Shown piece after piece: positions 1 through 9,016 of a DNA stretch of 54,930 nucleotides. Under the pieces are notes generated by a model. It saw only the letters and a program-made list of their open reading frames with translations, did not search any database and had not been told where the DNA came from. The stretch's first letter is position 1, and the number at the start of each line of letters is the position of its first letter. A program made the position numbers and the translations under genes. Source of the stretch: a virus; the IMG/VR virus record IMGVR_UViG_3300049027_000115, positions 1 to 54,930 of that record, one strand, 5' to 3'.

Positions 1-444
1 GGATATAGCGAAGATTCGGCCGGGGCCATCGGTCATGAGAACCTGAAAAAACCTGAAATACAGGAATTCATCTCTGCCAGACAGAAAGAGCTCCAGGAAG
101 CGACTGGTATCACACAGAAGAGAGTGCTCGAAGAGTATGCAAAGATTGCCTTCTTCGATATCAGAACACTCTACACCGCAGATGGCGGACTCAAGGATAT
201 CAGGCAACTGGACGACAACGCTGCAGGAGCAATTTCCAGTGTTGAATCCATGGAAGAGAAAACCGGTGAGGAAGATGTAGAGGCAATCGGAACAGTCCGC
301 AAAGTGAAGATGCATGACAAGGTAAAAGCTCTGGGTGACTTGGGCCGTCACCTTGGATTATTCACTGATAAGATTGACCTCAATGTTTCTGGCTCGGTTA
401 CCTGGAATGAGACAAAGACTTACCAAACGAAGGAACATGAATGA
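1..444 (+). CDS. terS: Terminase small subunit, C-terminal part (5' end cut by window edge)
   Basis: The reading frame is open from base 1. It starts with GYSEDSAGAIGHENLKKPEI, typical of the DNA-binding part of Terminase_2/P27-like small subunits, which recognise the packaging site and feed DNA to the large subunit. The first ATG is at 124, but the family match begins upstream of it, so the gene is truncated by the window and does not start there. Its stop overlaps the large subunit start in an ATGA. The missing N-terminus is almost certainly the piece at the far end of the window (54881-54930). Confidence 0.88.
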   Translation, partial: GYSEDSAGAIGHENLKKPEIQEFISARQKELQEATGITQKRVLEEYAKIAFFDIRTLYTADGGLKDIRQLDDNAAGAISSVESMEEKTGEEDVEAIGTVRKVKMHDKVKALGDLGRHLGLFTDKIDLNVSGSVTWNETKTYQTKEHE

Positions 445-1805
445 TCCTTACAGCCAAACAGACGATAGCGCTCGATCTGCTCGAAGATGAAGAAACGGAA
501 GAGTTGCTGTATGGTGGCGCCGCAGGTGGTGCAAAATCTGTTCTGGGTTGTTACTGGCAACTGAAAAAGCGGTTTAAATATCCCGGCTCACGGGGTTTCA
601 TAGGCAGGGCCTCCTTTAAGACACTGAAGGATACAACCCTCAAAACGTTCTTTGAAGTAGCAAAAATGCAAGGGATAGTAAGAGGCAAACACTTTGATCT
701 TACAGGCCCCTGGGATAAGGAGAATCCAAATTGCTTGCTGTTCGGTAACGGCAGTATGATCTATTTGCGAGACCTGGCAACTTATCCATCCGATCCTGAC
801 TTTGATGAACTGGGGTCGTTGGAGATCACTGACGCATTCATTGATGAGTGCGGGCAGATTAGCCAGAAAGCAAAGGATACATTGAAGACCCGTATCAGGT
901 ACGGGCTCAATCAGTGGGATTTGACTCCAAAGATTCTGTATTCAACCAACCCTGTAAAGAGTTGGCCCTATACGGAGTTCTACCGTCCATCACGTGACGG
1001 TACCATACCATCCTACAGGAAGTTCGTACAGGCCTTTGTCACAGATAATCCACATGCTCCGAAGTCTTATATCCAGCTCTTGCACAGGTTGCCAGAAGGG
1101 CCACAGAAAGAGCGGTTGCTGAAAGGTAATTGGGAGTATGATGATGACCCGGCAGCGTTGATTATCTATGATCGCATCCTGGATTGCTTCACAAATGATT
1201 TCGAGAAACTGAAGGGTAAGCGATGCATCACAGCGGATGTGGCCCGATACGGTAGCGACATCACTGTGATAGGCGTTTGGGATGGATTCCGGGTAACGAT
1301 CTATTGGTACAAAGGATTATCTGTACCGGAAGTAGCTGAGAAGATACGAGGTTTTCAACAGCAGCACGGAATCCCGAATAGCCGAACAGTGGTGGATGAT
1401 GATGGAGTAGGCGGTGGAGTAGTTGATATCGTTGGTTGTATTGGATTCGTAAATAACAGCAGGCCCTGGCCAAATCCGGTTAAGCCTGATCTCGATGAAA
1501 AGGGAAATCCGAAGCCAGAGAACTACGACAACTTGAAGTCTCAATGTTCATACCGAATGGCTCAAAGAGTGAATGATGGCGGTCTATACATTGAAAACGC
1601 CACACCGGAGATGAAAGAAAAGATCACGGAGGAAATGGAGCAGGTTAAGCAAAAGGATGTTGATACAGATGGGAAACGTGGAGTGCTACCGAAAAAGACC
1701 ATCAAAGAGCTTATAGGTAGATCTACCGACTACTGGGATATGATCATGATGAGAGAATTATTGGAACTAAAACCAGTCAAACAAGCAGGCGCTATTTCAT
1801 TATAA
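441..1805 (+). CDS. terL: Terminase large subunit
   Basis: This 454-aa protein is the ATP-driven packaging motor and headful/cos nuclease. The Walker A motif LLYGGAAGGAKS is at residues 22-33 and the Walker B segment ITDAFIDECG at about 129-138. The C-terminal RNase H-like nuclease is visible as ITADVARYGSD, then VVDDDGVGGG, and an acidic STDYWD near the end (three Asp clusters). The ATG overlaps the terS stop by 4 bp, implying coupled translation. The portal start follows its stop directly. Length and order fit HK97-type head modules. Confidence 0.95.
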   Translation: MILTAKQTIALDLLEDEETEELLYGGAAGGAKSVLGCYWQLKKRFKYPGSRGFIGRASFKTLKDTTLKTFFEVAKMQGIVRGKHFDLTGPWDKENPNCLLFGNGSMIYLRDLATYPSDPDFDELGSLEITDAFIDECGQISQKAKDTLKTRIRYGLNQWDLTPKILYSTNPVKSWPYTEFYRPSRDGTIPSYRKFVQAFVTDNPHAPKSYIQLLHRLPEGPQKERLLKGNWEYDDDPAALIIYDRILDCFTNDFEKLKGKRCITADVARYGSDITVIGVWDGFRVTIYWYKGLSVPEVAEKIRGFQQQHGIPNSRTVVDDDGVGGGVVDIVGCIGFVNNSRPWPNPVKPDLDEKGNPKPENYDNLKSQCSYRMAQRVNDGGLYIENATPEMKEKITEEMEQVKQKDVDTDGKRGVLPKKTIKELIGRSTDYWDMIMMRELLELKPVKQAGAISL

Positions 1806-3284
1806 ATGAACAAAGTTACACTAACAAAGAAGAAGGATGGAACGGTCATTTACAGCACCGGTGGCGGTTTTATGAGTGGTCTGAAGAACACTTTGAGGCG
1901 AGGTTTGAGTAATATGTTCGGGCGTGGTAAGATGGCTGGCGTAACGGGCATCATCGGACGAAGTGAAGTAATTCCTGATTACAGCCAACAGGCCTCAATT
2001 GATGAAGGATTTTGTGCGAGTACCTGGATATATGCCATCATCAGCAAGAATGCTAAAAAGTTCGGATCTATCCCCAGATACCTGTATGACGAGAAGAAGC
2101 TCATGCAAGAGAAGGCAACACGGATCCGATACCAGATAAAGGCTGCAAAGCCGGATATGCTCTTTGAAAGTGATCTGAATAAACTTCTCGACCGGCCAAA
2201 TGAGAATCAGGGCGGCTCACAGTTCTTCGCATTAGCTGAAGCCTTCTACCTGACAACAGGGGAGGCGTTCATTTGGCTTAACAGAGGAAATGCTGCACAG
2301 CGGTATGATCCAGTTACAGACACGTTTGTAGATCGCACAGACAAAGAGATCGATGAATTGCCGGTGCTCGAAATGTATGTGTTACCCTCACCTTCCGTCA
2401 ATGTTCTGAAAGATCCAAACAACGTGTTTGGTATCTCAGGATATGAATTAGTGGTATTGGGCCGCAAGATTCCGATCCGCAAAGGTGATATCATCCATTG
2501 GCGTGACCTCAATCTGAAGTTCGATGCATCTACTGGTGAGCACCTGCGGGGCTTCCCCAGGATGAAGGCTGGCGATAAGACTGTTCAGGAAAGCAAAGAC
2601 ATTGCTAAGAGCAGTGTAAAGATGTTCCAAAACGACGGCGCGAAGGGCATTCTGTTTTCGGAGAATCTGAGCGCAGAAGATGTGACACCTCAACAGGAAA
2701 GCGATATCCGCCGGGTAGTCAACGCCAAGATCAATGATAATGACATCAAAGGCGCTGTAGCTCTTTTGATGGGCTCGAAATGGGAATACATCGATCTGGC
2801 TTTCACTTCCGTGGACATGAATCTTATCGAGGCCAGGGTAAAGAATGCACAAGAACTCTGCGCGTTGTTCGATACTCCACACCTGCTGTTTGTTCCTTCA
2901 GATGCCACATTGGCTAACCTGGAAAACACCAAACGTAACTGGGTAAACGATGCGATCATTCCGCTGGTGAAAGAACTGGACGAGCTGTTAACCCTGAAAC
3001 TCACGAAGGCGTTTAAACTGGTTGGTAAAGCCCGGATTGTAAGCGACTTCTCAGAGTTACCAGAAATGCAATTGGATGTCAATAAAGTGGTAGATAGCAT
3101 GAGTAAAGCATGGTGGGTTACACCCAACCAAAAGCTAATTGCCATGGGTTATGAAGCGAGTACGGAGCCGAGGATGAATGAAGTATGGGTGCCTTCTGGC
3201 ATTCAGCCTCTGAGCGAAGTGATGGTAGATGATGGTTATGAAGAGCAATTGCAAGAATTGGAAAAGCGGGGGATTAAACGATGA
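1806..3284 (+). CDS. Portal protein (HK97-like family)
   Basis: This 492-aa protein would form the dodecameric channel at one capsid vertex through which DNA enters and leaves. The core resembles phage_portal/HK97 gp3 proteins. It has an N-terminal segment CASTWIYAIISKNAKKFGSI, a central fold with GDIIHWRDLN, and the later LFDTPHLLFVPSDATLANLE stretch that often marks the clip/stem region. It sits directly between the terminase and the head maturation genes. It starts at the base after the terL stop and overlaps the next ORF by 4 bp. Confidence 0.92.
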   Translation: MNKVTLTKKKDGTVIYSTGGGFMSGLKNTLRRGLSNMFGRGKMAGVTGIIGRSEVIPDYSQQASIDEGFCASTWIYAIISKNAKKFGSIPRYLYDEKKLMQEKATRIRYQIKAAKPDMLFESDLNKLLDRPNENQGGSQFFALAEAFYLTTGEAFIWLNRGNAAQRYDPVTDTFVDRTDKEIDELPVLEMYVLPSPSVNVLKDPNNVFGISGYELVVLGRKIPIRKGDIIHWRDLNLKFDASTGEHLRGFPRMKAGDKTVQESKDIAKSSVKMFQNDGAKGILFSENLSAEDVTPQQESDIRRVVNAKINDNDIKGAVALLMGSKWEYIDLAFTSVDMNLIEARVKNAQELCALFDTPHLLFVPSDATLANLENTKRNWVNDAIIPLVKELDELLTLKLTKAFKLVGKARIVSDFSELPEMQLDVNKVVDSMSKAWWVTPNQKLIAMGYEASTEPRMNEVWVPSGIQPLSEVMVDDGYEEQLQELEKRGIKR

Positions 3285-3517
3285 AGTCGGAAAATCTTCA
3301 GCAGGTAATGGAACTCACCAGGAGAATTGATGAAATCAACTTCATGGAAAAGGAGTTTGAGACATTTCGATCCAATCGATTCCGTGGCGCCATGCCGAAC
3401 CAATTGGCCAGGTACATGAATGCCAACCCTGAAAGGGCTTTGCGTTATGCACAATTAATTATGGAAGAATCCATGCAGGAAAGAGAAAAGCTACAATTAC
3501 AACTGAACGCAATATGA
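3281..3517 (+). CDS. Hypothetical small helical protein in the head operon
   Basis: This 78-aa charged, probably all-helical protein has no recognised family. Both its start and its stop are ATGA overlaps with neighbours (portal and the next small ORF), which strongly supports real translation. Its position between portal and MuF-like protein suggests an accessory role in head assembly, but nothing in the sequence identifies that role. Confidence 0.7.
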   Translation: MKSENLQQVMELTRRIDEINFMEKEFETFRSNRFRGAMPNQLARYMNANPERALRYAQLIMEESMQEREKLQLQLNAI

Positions 3518-3699
3518 GCATAGAAGAACGAGTGAGACAGATAGCGCAAAGCAGAATCCCAGAGCCGGTGATCATGTGCTGTGCAGCCAAAGAGAAGCTA
3601 CAGAACCAGCGGAACTATGAATTCAACCGGTTGATGATGCTGCTCAATGGACTGACAGATGACCAGGTAGAAATGAAACTGAAAGAATGGGGAGGATAG
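3514..3699 (+). CDS. Hypothetical small protein in the head operon
   Basis: This 61-aa protein has the sequence ending LNGLTDDQVEMKLKEWGG and an internal adjacent cysteine pair (IMCCAAKEK). No family is recognised. It overlaps the upstream ORF by an ATGA, and the next gene starts one base after its stop. It is thus part of the tightly packed head operon. Confidence 0.65.
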   Translation: MSIEERVRQIAQSRIPEPVIMCCAAKEKLQNQRNYEFNRLMMLLNGLTDDQVEMKLKEWGG

Positions 3700-3700
3700 T

Positions 3701-4543
3701 ATGAACCAACAACAACGCAGAGAATACAGCCAGATGTTCGCCGCTCAGTCCAAACGGATCGAGCGGAAGTACCTCGGTAGAATATTCAGTGCGTTGGAAT
3801 GGCAGGTAGAACAGGCGTTGCCTATCATTAAGGACAAAGGACCGGTAATGGCCAGGGGCTTGATAGACCTGCAGGTGTTCAACAGTAAGATAGATCCGGT
3901 GCTCACTGATCTGCATGTAACTGCAGGATTGTTCTTTGCAAATAAGGGTCTCCGTGAGATCAACAAGCAGGTACGGGTCATACGGCAAAAGGCTGCGATG
4001 TTTGGTTTCAGTGATGAATGGGCTGAGGATATTATCGCCTACTTCCGAATGCATCTTCTGGAGAAATCTGTTTACCCAATTTCTCAAACCACCCGGGATC
4101 AAATTCTCGGTGTATTGGAAGAAGCACAACGTGGTGGATGGGGATATGACAAGATCGCTCATGAGCTCCAGGATCCTCAGCTTCTTCTTTGGAGGGCCAG
4201 AATGATCGCAAGGACTGAAACACTCTTCGCATCCGATTACGGCCGTAAGCTCGCTGATGATAAGAGCGAGTATGAAACCGGCAAAGAGTGGATCGCAGCC
4301 AATGACCACAGGACACGCCATGGCCATCGTGATGTTGACGGAGAAGTATTGAATCAGACAGCTTCATTTGCGGTGCCGGTGTACAAAAAGAACGTGATCA
4401 TTCGTACTGAGATGATGACTGGACCCGGAGATATTACAGCCAGTGCAGAGAATGTAATCAACTGCCGCTGTACGGCGGCCCTGGTTCCGCTCAGGGATGA
4501 AAGCGGAAGACTCATACCGAAACAAGAACTCGTAACAACATAA
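3701..4543 (+). CDS. MuF-type minor head / head morphogenesis protein
   Basis: This 280-aa protein has the C-terminal phage Mu gpF/SPP1 gp7 pattern. ARTETLFASDYGRKLADD is followed by EWIAANDHRTRHGHRDVDGE and the ending AENVINCRCTAALVPL. Members are minor capsid proteins present in a few copies near the portal and involved in DNA ejection or head assembly. The location between portal and protease is standard. The N-terminal 150 residues are helical and less conserved. Confidence 0.88.
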   Translation: MNQQQRREYSQMFAAQSKRIERKYLGRIFSALEWQVEQALPIIKDKGPVMARGLIDLQVFNSKIDPVLTDLHVTAGLFFANKGLREINKQVRVIRQKAAMFGFSDEWAEDIIAYFRMHLLEKSVYPISQTTRDQILGVLEEAQRGGWGYDKIAHELQDPQLLLWRARMIARTETLFASDYGRKLADDKSEYETGKEWIAANDHRTRHGHRDVDGEVLNQTASFAVPVYKKNVIIRTEMMTGPGDITASAENVINCRCTAALVPLRDESGRLIPKQELVTT

Positions 4544-4553
4544 ATCGTGTAAC

Positions 4554-5480
4554 ATGCTTACAAAGGCAATGAAGATTAGCAAAGACGGCATTACTATTAA
4601 AGACCTCAGTATCGAGAAGAGGGTAGCTGTAATTGCCCATGCTTCATACAATAGCCTGGACAGAGATGGTGACAGAGCGAATAAGGGCATGTTCACAAAA
4701 TCATGGAATGAGCGATTTGATGATCTACGGTTCTTTCTCAACCATAAGAAGGAATTGGCGCCAGGAAAACCAACAAGGACATGGGAGGATAACGACCATG
4801 CTTACACGGAGGTTTACTTAGGAACGCATACCCTCGGTGAAGATGTGCTGAAACAGATGGACGAAGGAATTATTGTAGCCAGCTCGTATGGTTTTGATCC
4901 GGTAAGAGCAACCAAGATGAGCAAAGGCGGTTACGATTACAAAGAAGTAGCACATCTCGAAACATCGGTGCTCACACACTGGGGTGCTCACCAGGCATCA
5001 GGCGTTGTAAAAGTTACGAAAGCCTTCGATCCGGAAAAGTTAAAGGAATTGTCAAACGACGAAAAGAATTTCCTGCGTCAGCTGATCAATAATCGCACTC
5101 AGGGCCTGATGATGGCCATCAATTACAACAATACGGTTACTGAAGGTTCCGACATGTGGAGCTATATCAATGAGCTCATCGGATCCACATCATACGATAT
5201 TGGTTGGCTCAAACGCAGACTGGAATATGGGGTAAAAGAATGTGAGGATCTGCGCGCCGGTGTAAAAGCAATGAAAAGTTTCATCCGGAACACAAAAGCT
5301 TCGGATGCAGCCATACAACAAATAACGTTCGAGTTAGAACAAACAGAACATCTGTTATCAGAACTTGATACCGCAGCCACCTCTGCGCCGGAGCAATCCA
5401 CCCAGACGCCGACTGTCAGCAAGAGTGATAATAATGAGTTCATCAAACAACTTCATTATTTAAAACTTAAACTGGCATAG
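4554..5480 (+). CDS. Prohead protease (S78/HK97-like)
   Basis: This 308-aa protein resembles HK97-type prohead proteases. These process the capsid precursor and remove scaffold domains before packaging. Visible signatures are AHASYNSLDRDGD, RFFLNHKKELAPGKP (the family's His) and the Ser segment IIVASSYGFDPV, followed by SVLTHWGAHQASGV. The C-terminal third is a separate helical extension of unknown role, perhaps a scaffold-like tail. It is followed directly by the capsid gene. Confidence 0.85.
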   Translation: MLTKAMKISKDGITIKDLSIEKRVAVIAHASYNSLDRDGDRANKGMFTKSWNERFDDLRFFLNHKKELAPGKPTRTWEDNDHAYTEVYLGTHTLGEDVLKQMDEGIIVASSYGFDPVRATKMSKGGYDYKEVAHLETSVLTHWGAHQASGVVKVTKAFDPEKLKELSNDEKNFLRQLINNRTQGLMMAINYNNTVTEGSDMWSYINELIGSTSYDIGWLKRRLEYGVKECEDLRAGVKAMKSFIRNTKASDAAIQQITFELEQTEHLLSELDTAATSAPEQSTQTPTVSKSDNNEFIKQLHYLKLKLA

Positions 5481-5482
5481 CC

Positions 5483-6757
5483 ATGAAAAGAATCTTTACT
5501 GGCTTGTTCTTCTTCGATGCTGCGGCAGGCGAAGGGGGCAAGGGCGGCTCTGAAGAGCTGGTGATCCTCAAACAAGTGGATCAGAAAGTAGACCAAATCA
5601 AAAAGGACTACGAAAAAGAAGTGCGTGAGCTCAAAGAAGCCAACACGCAAGCAGAAACAAAATACAAAGACTACGAGCAAAAGGTAACTGATCTCAATAC
5701 AGAGCTTGCCGCCAAGGGTGCTACTCTGAAAGAGATTCAGGATGAAGTGATACAGCTCAAAGCGAAGAGTGGCCAAATGTCTGTTCAGACGGAGAAACAC
5801 TCCTCCATGCGCGGGCTTATTCTGAAGGAATGGGATGCCGCAGCTGAGAAGCTGAAGAACTTCCGTTCTGACATTCACAACAAGAACAATCCTTTCCCTG
5901 TACTGGAAACTAAGGCTGTTGGTACTATGACCAACGCTAACAATATCACAGGTGTTTCCATCAACGGTGTACCAACCTGGAATCAGGAGTTTGCGGTACG
6001 CGGCCGTATGAAAGTGCATGCGCGTGATATCATCCGCACGATCAATACCGGTACCGGTATCTATTTATTCCTGCGTCAAAACATCCCTGCTGGTGAAGGC
6101 TCCGTGGGTGCCACTGCGGGCCCTGGCCAAGTAAAGCCATCCAGGGATTACGACAACACGATGATCACCGTGACCGCCAAGTATCGCGCGGGAACAGTTG
6201 ATGTCGCTGCAGAAATGGAGCAGGATATTCCTGGCCTCGGTGAATACATCACAGAAGAATTGACGGAAGACTATCTGCGCGCTGAGACTTTCGACTTTAT
6301 GCAAAGTCTGGTAAGCGCAGCCTCTGCCAACAATTCTCTTCCTCCTGGTGTGACTGTGCCAGCTGAAAAGATCCCTCACTATGTGGCGAATCTGGAACAA
6401 AACGACTATGATCCTGACACGCTCATTGTGCGTCCGCGTCAGTGGGCAAATTTGCTCAATACAAAACCATCAGACTACAGTACGCCCGGCGGATTCGTTG
6501 TATTGCCAAACGGCGAAATCCTGTTTGCTGGCCTTCGCCTCGTGAAGATGTCTACCAATGCTATCAGTGATAGCCAGATCGTGGTGGGCGACTTCCGTAA
6601 GGCTCTGATCGTGCAAAAGTCTGGTGAAGGCTTCCGTGTGGAAATGTTCAAGAGCCATGACAAACACGTCTATCAGAATATCATCACCTTCCGTGGTGAG
6701 GCTCGTGCAGAACTCGCAATCCTGCGTCCTGACGCCTTCCTGGTAGGAACCATGTAA
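5483..6757 (+). CDS. Major capsid protein with N-terminal scaffold (delta) domain
   Basis: This 424-aa protein has the HK97-like plan. After a short start, residues about 25-110 form a charged coiled coil typical of the delta/scaffold domain. A basic joint follows, where the protease presumably cuts (about residues 110-145), and then the coat domain. Coat hallmarks include TVDVAAEMEQDIPGLGEYIT in the middle and the C-terminal FRVEMFKSHDKHVYQNIITF. It follows the protease by 2 bp and ends just before a strong terminator, as expected for a highly expressed late gene. Confidence 0.9.
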   Translation: MKRIFTGLFFFDAAAGEGGKGGSEELVILKQVDQKVDQIKKDYEKEVRELKEANTQAETKYKDYEQKVTDLNTELAAKGATLKEIQDEVIQLKAKSGQMSVQTEKHSSMRGLILKEWDAAAEKLKNFRSDIHNKNNPFPVLETKAVGTMTNANNITGVSINGVPTWNQEFAVRGRMKVHARDIIRTINTGTGIYLFLRQNIPAGEGSVGATAGPGQVKPSRDYDNTMITVTAKYRAGTVDVAAEMEQDIPGLGEYITEELTEDYLRAETFDFMQSLVSAASANNSLPPGVTVPAEKIPHYVANLEQNDYDPDTLIVRPRQWANLLNTKPSDYSTPGGFVVLPNGEILFAGLRLVKMSTNAISDSQIVVGDFRKALIVQKSGEGFRVEMFKSHDKHVYQNIITFRGEARAELAILRPDAFLVGTM

Positions 6758-6766
6758 TCAAATATG

Positions 6767-6794
6767 CCGGCGGCTTCGGTCGCCGGTTTTCTTT
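6767..6794 (+). terminator. Intrinsic terminator with UUCG tetraloop after the capsid gene
   Basis: An 8-bp GC-rich stem (CCGGCGGC / GTCGCCGG, one G-U pair) closes a TTCG loop and is followed by TTTTCTTT. It lies 10 bp after the capsid stop and 6 bp before the next start codon. Genes of the glycan cassette and tail must be reached by partial read-through, antitermination or their own promoter. Confidence 0.85.
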
Positions 6795-6799
6795 CTCTT

Positions 6800-7390
6800 A
6801 TGTGGGAATTCTTTGATCAAAAAGTTTGTTTGACTGCTGATGCCGGTGAATGGCAGAAAGCAGTCGATGAGTTTGCCAGGGTCGGATTATCCGTTCACAA
6901 ATTCGATGCAATGCCCGATATCGGGCCACATCAATCTTTCAATCGGTCTACCCGGCAAATACTAATACAGTTCTTTGAATCGGATGGTGATAGTCTTTTG
7001 TTTCTGGAAGATGATTGCTGGTTTCAGGATCTGTCACAGCTGCAGCATGCACTCGCTGAGCTCCCCGCTGACTGGGATATCGTTTATCTCGGTGCCAATA
7101 TCCAGGATGAGAAACCTGAAAGAGTTTCAGATTATGTGTACCGCATTCGGGCTGCATGGACAACTCACTGCATCGGCTATCGTCGTAAGGTGATACCGTT
7201 TATCCTGGAGAATCAACCGGGATTCAGTGAGCAGATGTACGATAACTGGCTTTCCAGTCAGTTACCTAACCTTCATGCCTATGTGATCAATCCTATGGTA
7301 GCATGGCAGCGCCCCAGGGTAAGTAAGATATGGAACAACATGGCGGATTACTCAGAACACTTTGAACGTTCGCAAAAACTCCTTGCATGA
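6800..7390 (+). CDS. Glycosyltransferase family 25-like protein
   Basis: This 196-aa protein resembles GT25/LPS-type glycosyltransferases: an N-terminal MWEFFDQKVCLTADAGEW, then SLLFLEDDCWF with the acidic metal/sugar-nucleotide motif, and DIVYLGANI. A start at 6764 is possible in the same frame, but that codon is at the edge of the capsid terminator and would add a stretch encoded by the hairpin. The ATG at 6800 fits the family N-terminus. The stop overlaps the next gene by 4 bp. It is the first gene of a cassette inserted into the structural operon. The acceptor is unknown: virion protein, host glycan or other. Confidence 0.75.
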   Translation: MWEFFDQKVCLTADAGEWQKAVDEFARVGLSVHKFDAMPDIGPHQSFNRSTRQILIQFFESDGDSLLFLEDDCWFQDLSQLQHALAELPADWDIVYLGANIQDEKPERVSDYVYRIRAAWTTHCIGYRRKVIPFILENQPGFSEQMYDNWLSSQLPNLHAYVINPMVAWQRPRVSKIWNNMADYSEHFERSQKLLA

Positions 7391-8163
7391 ACCACTTGGT
7401 AACATTCACGGACGATAACATGACCATCTCGGCAGAGATCTGCGCAGCGAGTGCGCGGCGCCATGATGTTGATCAAACGTGGACATGGAACAAGGCAGCG
7501 TTAATGCAAACGGAATTTTACCAGGACAACAAAGAGCTCCTGGATCAGCCGCGCGGTTGTGGCTACTGGGCATGGAAGCCATTTGTTATCCTGCGAACCA
7601 TGCAAGCGGCAGCAGATGGCGATATAATCATCTATGCTGATGCAGGTGTCGAGTTCATAGACAACGTAAATCACATCGTTCCCAAAATGAATGATATCTG
7701 GCTCTTTGCCAATTTGTGGCAACACATACATTGGTGCAAGGCCGATACTATGAAAGCACTCAACTGTTGGGATTCAGGCAGCCAGGTGCAAGCAAGCGTA
7801 ATCTTCATTCGGAACTGCAAACAGATGCGCGATTTCGTAAGTGAATGGTTGGAGTGGTGCACGGTTCCTTATCTCATCGATGATAGTCCAAGTAAATGCG
7901 CCAATCATCCAGAGTTCCAGGAACACCGACACGATCAGGCTATACTTACAACGATGGCATATCGGGAAAAGATTCTGTTGCACTGGTGGCCAGCAATGTA
8001 CAACGCAGGAGCATTCGCCTATGATAAACAAGGCTTCCGGGATAACTACCCGGTCCTCTTTCATCATCACCGGCGGAGAAATGAAGACTGGTCAAAGACC
8101 GACCCTCTGAACCGACAAATCACCGATTATTTCAAACGCCGCAATTACGGCATAAAACTATAA
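7387..8163 (+). CDS. Putative glycosyltransferase (GCGYWAWKP / DADAG type)
   Basis: This 258-aa protein matches a poorly named group of nucleotide-sugar-transferase-like proteins. Recognisable parts are RGCGYWAWKPFVI, then DGDIIIYADAGVEF (acidic DxG motif in a Rossmann-like context) and the late EHRHDQAILTTMAY. No signal peptide or membrane segment is seen. It overlaps the upstream GT25-like gene by ATGA and the next ORF starts 2 bp after its stop. The transferase call is from motif memory; donor and acceptor cannot be told. Confidence 0.6.
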   Translation: MNHLVTFTDDNMTISAEICAASARRHDVDQTWTWNKAALMQTEFYQDNKELLDQPRGCGYWAWKPFVILRTMQAAADGDIIIYADAGVEFIDNVNHIVPKMNDIWLFANLWQHIHWCKADTMKALNCWDSGSQVQASVIFIRNCKQMRDFVSEWLEWCTVPYLIDDSPSKCANHPEFQEHRHDQAILTTMAYREKILLHWWPAMYNAGAFAYDKQGFRDNYPVLFHHHRRRNEDWSKTDPLNRQITDYFKRRNYGIKL

Positions 8164-8165
8164 CC

Positions 8166-8396
8166 ATGTCAAAAGCCAAAAAAGATACAGAATTGGAACA
8201 GGATGCAGCTCAGGAGGCTACTCCCTGCGCATGCGTGGAGGTGGTAAAAGCCTTTGCTGCACTTCCCCTGGAGCAACGTCTGGCGGTTCACAAAGCCATT
8301 GATCAGGCCGTTGCTATCGACAAGGAGCGCGCTGGTCTCGGCCAGGACTCGAACACTGAATTGTACGATCAGGCTATAGCCGCACTCAACCAGTAA
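8166..8396 (+). CDS. Hypothetical small acidic/alanine-rich protein in the glycan cassette
   Basis: This 76-aa protein has a hydrophilic N-terminus, a CACVEVVKAFAALPLEQRLAV helix with a Cys pair, and a C-terminal YDQAIAALNQ helix. No family is recognised. It is embedded 2 bp after a glycosyltransferase and 2 bp before a methyltransferase. It could be a partner of the cassette or a leftover structural gene from the original post-capsid position. Confidence 0.6.
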   Translation: MSKAKKDTELEQDAAQEATPCACVEVVKAFAALPLEQRLAVHKAIDQAVAIDKERAGLGQDSNTELYDQAIAALNQ

Positions 8397-8398
8397 GC

Positions 8399-9016
8399 AT
8401 GCAATCATTTGTAAACAAGTACGCCAAGGATATCACTTACTCCCAGAACGGGGAAGAGGGAATATTGATTGAATGCCTGTCCCGGATGGGAATCACCAAA
8501 GGCCATGCGGTGGAGATCGGCGCCAACGACGGGAAGTGGTGTAGCAATACAGCCCTGCTGATTGAAAAAGGATGGACCGCTAAAATGGTGGAAGCTGATT
8601 TCGATCTGTGGACGAAGTGCTGCGCAAATTGGCAAGGTAATAATCGCGTGAAGGCTCAATGCACAAGGGTGGATGCTTACAACATCAATGCATTTGTTGA
8701 TGATAAATGTGATGTGCTCAGCATCGATACTGATGGCTTGGACTTTAAACTGTTTGAGGCGTTGAAAGCGAAACCAAAGATCGTGATTGTGGAAATCGAT
8801 AGCAGCATACCTCCGGATAAGACCGGTTTCAATGCTGAAGGTGGATCCAGCTACAGGTCAATGGTAGAGCTCGGTATTTCAAAGGGATATTTCCTATTGT
8901 GCCACACCGGTAACCTGGTGTTTGTTGATGCAGAATTTCAAGAGTTGTTTCCAGAGATCGAGGGTGATCCGCTCACTGATACAAAAGAGTATTTCAAAAC
9001 TGCATGGCTCCAATGA
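8399..9016 (+). CDS. FkbM-like SAM-dependent methyltransferase
   Basis: This 205-aa protein has the SAM-binding motif I HAVEIGANDGKWCSNT at about residues 36-51. The acidic motif II region MVEADFDLW follows, and later come CDVLSIDTDGLDFKLFEAL and KPKIVIVEIDSS. FkbM-type enzymes often O-methylate sugars in surface glycans or antibiotics. Its place between glycosyltransferases suggests capping or decorating the same glycan. The stop overlaps the fucosyltransferase start (ATGA at 9013). Confidence 0.72.
   Translation: MQSFVNKYAKDITYSQNGEEGILIECLSRMGITKGHAVEIGANDGKWCSNTALLIEKGWTAKMVEADFDLWTKCCANWQGNNRVKAQCTRVDAYNINAFVDDKCDVLSIDTDGLDFKLFEALKAKPKIVIVEIDSSIPPDKTGFNAEGGSSYRSMVELGISKGYFLLCHTGNLVFVDAEFQELFPEIEGDPLTDTKEYFKTAWLQ

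Noticed and set aside
6764-6799. N-terminal extension of the GT25-like protein from 6764
   Set aside because: It is encoded by the terminator hairpin and does not look like the family start; the ATG at 6800 does.
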